Origin: Methanomicrobiales archaeon
Lineage (GTDB): Archaea > Halobacteriota > Methanomicrobia > Methanomicrobiales > JACTUA01
Reading direction: 5' to 3'
Assembly: GCA_028678815.1 (NCBI GenBank)
Contig: JAJRCS010000012.1
Coordinates: 1 to 7,061, forward strand
Length of the DNA stretch: 7,061 nucleotides
Positions 5,842 through 7,061 of this stretch are shown piece after piece (within the stretch, counting starts at the first letter, position 1; every line of letters starts with the position of its first letter). Position numbers and translations under genes: made by a program. The notes under the pieces are model-generated. The model saw only the letters and a program-made list of their open reading frames with translations, was not told where the DNA came from and made no database searches.

Positions 5842-6426
5842 TCAGAGGATGTGGTGGTCCACGAGGCACTGGGCCGGCAGCCGGAGCCGGACATGGAGGT
5901 TCCTCGCCGGGTAGGTCTCCTCCATCATCTGGAGGGAGCACCGGTTCAGGCTCCCCCCGAGCCGGATATCGGAGAGGTGCTCCTCGTTCTCGTAGAACTC
6001 GGTGATGATCTCGGCCGGAGTACCCTCGCCCTTCGCGAGGATGTACTCGGCGAACTTCTTCCCGATGTCCATGGGGATCTCCCAGGGCTCCCCGTCCACC
6101 CAGAGGGAGCACCGGTTCACCTCCAGGAGCTCCATGTCCACGAGGGTGATGGAGGTCTCCAGGTCGACCCGGTTCAGGCCGGCCGCCGCCCCGGAGATGA
6201 AGTTCTGGAAGATCTCGGTGAAGAGCCGGCGGGTCTGCTCGATGTCGGCGGAGAGGGCCTTCACCGCGAGCTCCCGGGTCTGCTCCGGGATGATCTCCTC
6301 CCTCCGTACCCTGTCGACGAGCTCGCTCTGTTCATGGAGGTGCCTGAGCACCTCCTTCAGGTTATCGTAGCGGTTCCAGAACTCCTTCTCCTGGAAGAGG
6401 TGGTGGAGGTAGAGATCATTCCCCAT
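5842..6426 (-). CDS. Soluble protein of unknown function, second gene of a two-gene operon
   Basis: A 194-residue protein I cannot assign to any family. It has no signal peptide or membrane segment. Residues about 5-75 look helical and charged, possibly coiled coil (EKEFWNRYDNLKEVLRHLHE, 13-32). Residues 80-194 look mixed alpha/beta. The pentapeptide NRCSL occurs twice (104-108 and 161-165), each time following a short hydrophobic or Gly-rich lead, hinting at a repeated substructure. Other Cys is at 187, and the protein ends in DHHIL. The ATG at 6426 follows the upstream stop by 6 nt. GTGAT, overlapping that stop, sits about 5 nt before it and matches part of the archaeal anti-SD complement, supporting translational coupling. 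Its partner encodes a one-pass membrane protein, so this product may be held at the membrane; that is inference. Base composition is like its neighbours, with no sign of recent transfer. Confidence 0.75.
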   Translation of the reverse strand: MGNDLYLHHLFQEKEFWNRYDNLKEVLRHLHEQSELVDRVRREEIIPEQTRELAVKALSADIEQTRRLFTEIFQNFISGAAAGLNRVDLETSITLVDMELLEVNRCSLWVDGEPWEIPMDIGKKFAEYILAKGEGTPAEIITEFYENEEHLSDIRLGGSLNRCSLQMMEETYPARNLHVRLRLPAQCLVDHHIL

Positions 6427-6432
6427 TGCCTA

Positions 6433-6687
6433 TCACTTCGCGTCGCTCTGCCGTCCTTCCCCTGCGGCCTTCGCCTTCTGGGAGAGGGTTTCCATGAGCT
6501 CCTTCTGCCGGTTACACCGCTCGACCTCGCCCTGGATGGTGATGAAGATGATGGCGAGGGCGGCACCGACCAGGAGGAGGCTCGAGAGGAGCATGACGCC
6601 GTCCAGGGCCCGGAAGAAGCCGATGGAGATGGTCCCGAAGGAGGCGAGGTAGAAGGGAACCCAGGTGCGGTGCGCAAAGGTGTCCAT
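6433..6687 (-). CDS. Small single-pass membrane protein with charged cytoplasmic tail, unknown function
   Basis: An 84-residue protein with no family I recognise. A short N-terminal part (1-27) contains aromatic and amphipathic residues and may lie along or dip into the membrane. A clear transmembrane helix follows at about 29-52 (LLSSLLLVGAALAIIFITI as its core, 33-51). The tail 53-84 is charged and likely helical (EVERCNRQKELMETLSQKAK, 54-73), short enough to be a docking coiled coil. It is first in a two-gene unit with the 194-residue protein, 6 nt apart. The ATG at 6687 is supported by GATATACTAG centred about 29 nt upstream, predicting an almost leaderless mRNA; no SD site is properly spaced. 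Real gene likely because of the promoter, the helix and the tight coupling. Confidence 0.72.
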   Translation of the reverse strand: MDTFAHRTWVPFYLASFGTISIGFFRALDGVMLLSSLLLVGAALAIIFITIQGEVERCNRQKELMETLSQKAKAAGEGRQSDAK

Positions 6688-6710
6688 GCTTGATCTACCA
6701 ATTAACTCTC

Positions 6711-6720
6711 CTAGTATATC
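6711..6720 (-). promoter_or_regulatory. TATA box of the two-gene unknown operon
   Basis: Minus-strand GATATACTAG is centred near 6716, about 29 nt before the ATG at 6687, the standard position for a leaderless or very short-leader archaeal transcript. An ATTAAAAG element lies further upstream (about 6730-6737). AGGAG at about 6707-6711 is too far from the ATG to act as an SD site. Confidence 0.5.
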
Positions 6721-6730
6721 AATGAATCGC

Positions 6731-6791
6731 TTTTAATCTAATGTTTTAATATTACTTTTTCACCAAAAAGGGTATTTTAATGGCTTTTAAT
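6731..6791 (+). repeat. Four copies of TTTTAAT in the divergent intergenic island
   Basis: TTTTAAT occurs at 6731-6737, 6744-6750, 6775-6781 and 6785-6791. The last two start 10 bp apart, about one helical turn; the others are 13 and 31 bp apart. At least one copy (6775) overlaps a TATA-like box. They may be regulator contacts or simply reflect the AT-richness of this stretch. Confidence 0.4.
6761..6781 (+). promoter_or_regulatory. Distal plus-strand promoter with CACCAAAAAGG element
   Basis: CACCAAAAAGG (6761-6771) is followed directly by GTATTTTAATGG, closely matching the architecture of the GTPase promoter. A start site is expected near 6801-6804, giving the gene at 6912 a leader of about 110 nt. 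The leader holds the direct repeat CCAGACGG (6830-6837 and 6839-6846) and a possible stem CTCCC/GGGAG (6818-6822 with 6845-6849). No gene is credible between 6804 and 6911. Confidence 0.45.
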
Positions 6792-6807
6792 GCCAATTCA
6801 GTGGCAT
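6790..6807. promoter_or_regulatory. Operator-like inverted repeat ATGCCA-N6-TGGCAT
   Basis: Perfect 6-bp arms ATGCCA (6790-6795) and TGGCAT (6802-6807) are separated by ATTCAG. An additional TGGC half-site at 6781-6784 pairs with GCCA of the left arm. The repeat lies over the predicted start site of the distal plus-strand promoter, a common repressor position in archaea. Specific regulator unknown. Confidence 0.45.
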
Positions 6808-6881
6808 CCTGCCGGCTCTCCCTCACCTGCCAGACGGTCCAGACGGGAGGGGGGGAAAGAACGGCGGAAGGAGGAGAAATG

Positions 6882-6890
6882 GATTTATGG
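6882..6890 (+). promoter_or_regulatory. Proximal TATA box for the membrane-anchored gene
   Basis: GATTTATGG is centred near 6886, 26 nt before the ATG at 6912. This predicts a transcript beginning at the A of the start codon. It is a weaker box than the distal one. A purine-rich GGAGGAGAAAT lies just upstream and could act as a BRE. Confidence 0.4.
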
Positions 6891-6911
6891 TGAGCCCCCC
6901 TTGGTTTCTCT

Positions 6912-7061
6912 ATGAAGAAGGGGGACCTCGCGGCGGTTCTCATCGGTCTCTTCCTCGTCATCGTCCTCATGGTGGTCCTCAACCTGCCCGTCTACCGGGC
7001 CGGCAGTCCGGCGGCCCCGGTCACCGCCACCGGGATCCCGACCCAGGCCCCGGTCACCACC
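6912..7061 (+). CDS. N-terminally membrane-anchored extracytoplasmic protein, 3' end missing
   Basis: Fifty codons are open from the ATG at 6912 to the window edge. The N-terminus MKKGD is positively charged, followed by one hydrophobic helix (about residues 7-27). A Pro/Thr/Ala-rich stretch follows (33-50, for example PVTATGIPTQAPVTT), typical of a flexible linker to an extracytoplasmic domain. It is thus an uncleaved anchor or a signal peptide of a surface protein; the functional domain lies beyond the window. A comparable Pro/Thr linker occurs in the thioredoxin-CcdA protein. It is divergent from the unknown two-gene operon and shares its regulatory island. Start supported by the TATA-like box 26 nt upstream. 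No family can be named from this fragment. Confidence 0.65.
   Translation, partial: MKKGDLAAVLIGLFLVIVLMVVLNLPVYRAGSPAAPVTATGIPTQAPVTT

Noticed and set aside
5806..6693. 295-codon highly acidic plus-strand frame
   Set aside because: Mirror of the two-gene minus operon; Glu/Val/Leu/Asp-rich pattern arises from antisense of its codons, and no start signal is seen.
6790..6915. 41-codon frame ending in an ATGA overlap with the gene at 6912
   Set aside because: The ATG lies only about 15 nt from the TATA box, upstream of the expected transcript start, and the product is Arg/Lys/Pro-rich without features.
1..7061. CRISPR array, tRNA, rRNA, insertion sequence or prophage
   Set aside because: No regularly spaced repeats, cloverleaf, transposase or terminal inverted repeats with target duplications were seen.

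Overview
The window looks like chromosome from a high-GC hydrogenotrophic methanogen. Methanomicrobiales (for example the Methanoculleus/Methanofollis/Methanolinea area) is my inference, not a proven identity. The left-edge gene matches a family I know only from methanogens (methanogenesis marker protein 8). Promoters are archaeal: AT-rich TATA-like boxes centred about 26-29 nt upstream of start codons, often with no usable Shine-Dalgarno site. Coding GC is very high with strong C/G third-position bias. This makes long antisense shadow frames common, and I discarded them.

Layout. (1) 1-658, minus: 5' part of mmp8, cut by the window edge. (2) 782-1543, plus: a seven-helix DUF1624/HGSNAT-like membrane acyltransferase, divergent from mmp8. 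(3) 1572-3026, plus: an exported thioredoxin-like domain (CPHC) fused to a CcdA/DsbD-type membrane domain, a thiol-electron relay in one chain. (4) 4717-3053, 5099-4686 and 5617-5111, all minus and reading from 5617 downwards: a small MglA/Ras-like GTPase, a small exported or lipoprotein-like protein, then adenine deaminase, with an 11-nt gap and a 32-bp overlap. This is probably one transcript, converging on the thioredoxin-CcdA gene. (5) 5618-5841: an AT-rich gap with the GTPase promoter and the T-rich terminator of the next operon. (6) 6687-5842, minus: a tight two-gene operon of unknown function, a small single-pass membrane protein followed by a soluble 194-residue protein. (7) 6688-6911: a second AT-rich island with divergent promoters, four TTTTAAT copies and a clean operator-like inverted repeat. 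(8) 6912-end, plus: start of an N-terminally membrane-anchored protein with a Pro/Thr-rich linker, cut by the window edge.

How the parts relate. Adenine deaminase is purine salvage. The thioredoxin-CcdA fusion handles thiols outside the membrane. Mmp8 is conserved with methanogenesis but I know no assigned reaction for it. No known named system ties all of these together. The least explained part is the right-hand third: the two-gene unknown operon, its divergent membrane-anchored neighbour and the regulatory island between them. That island shares an 11-bp promoter element with the GTPase operon. No tRNA, rRNA, CRISPR array, insertion sequence or phage feature was seen.
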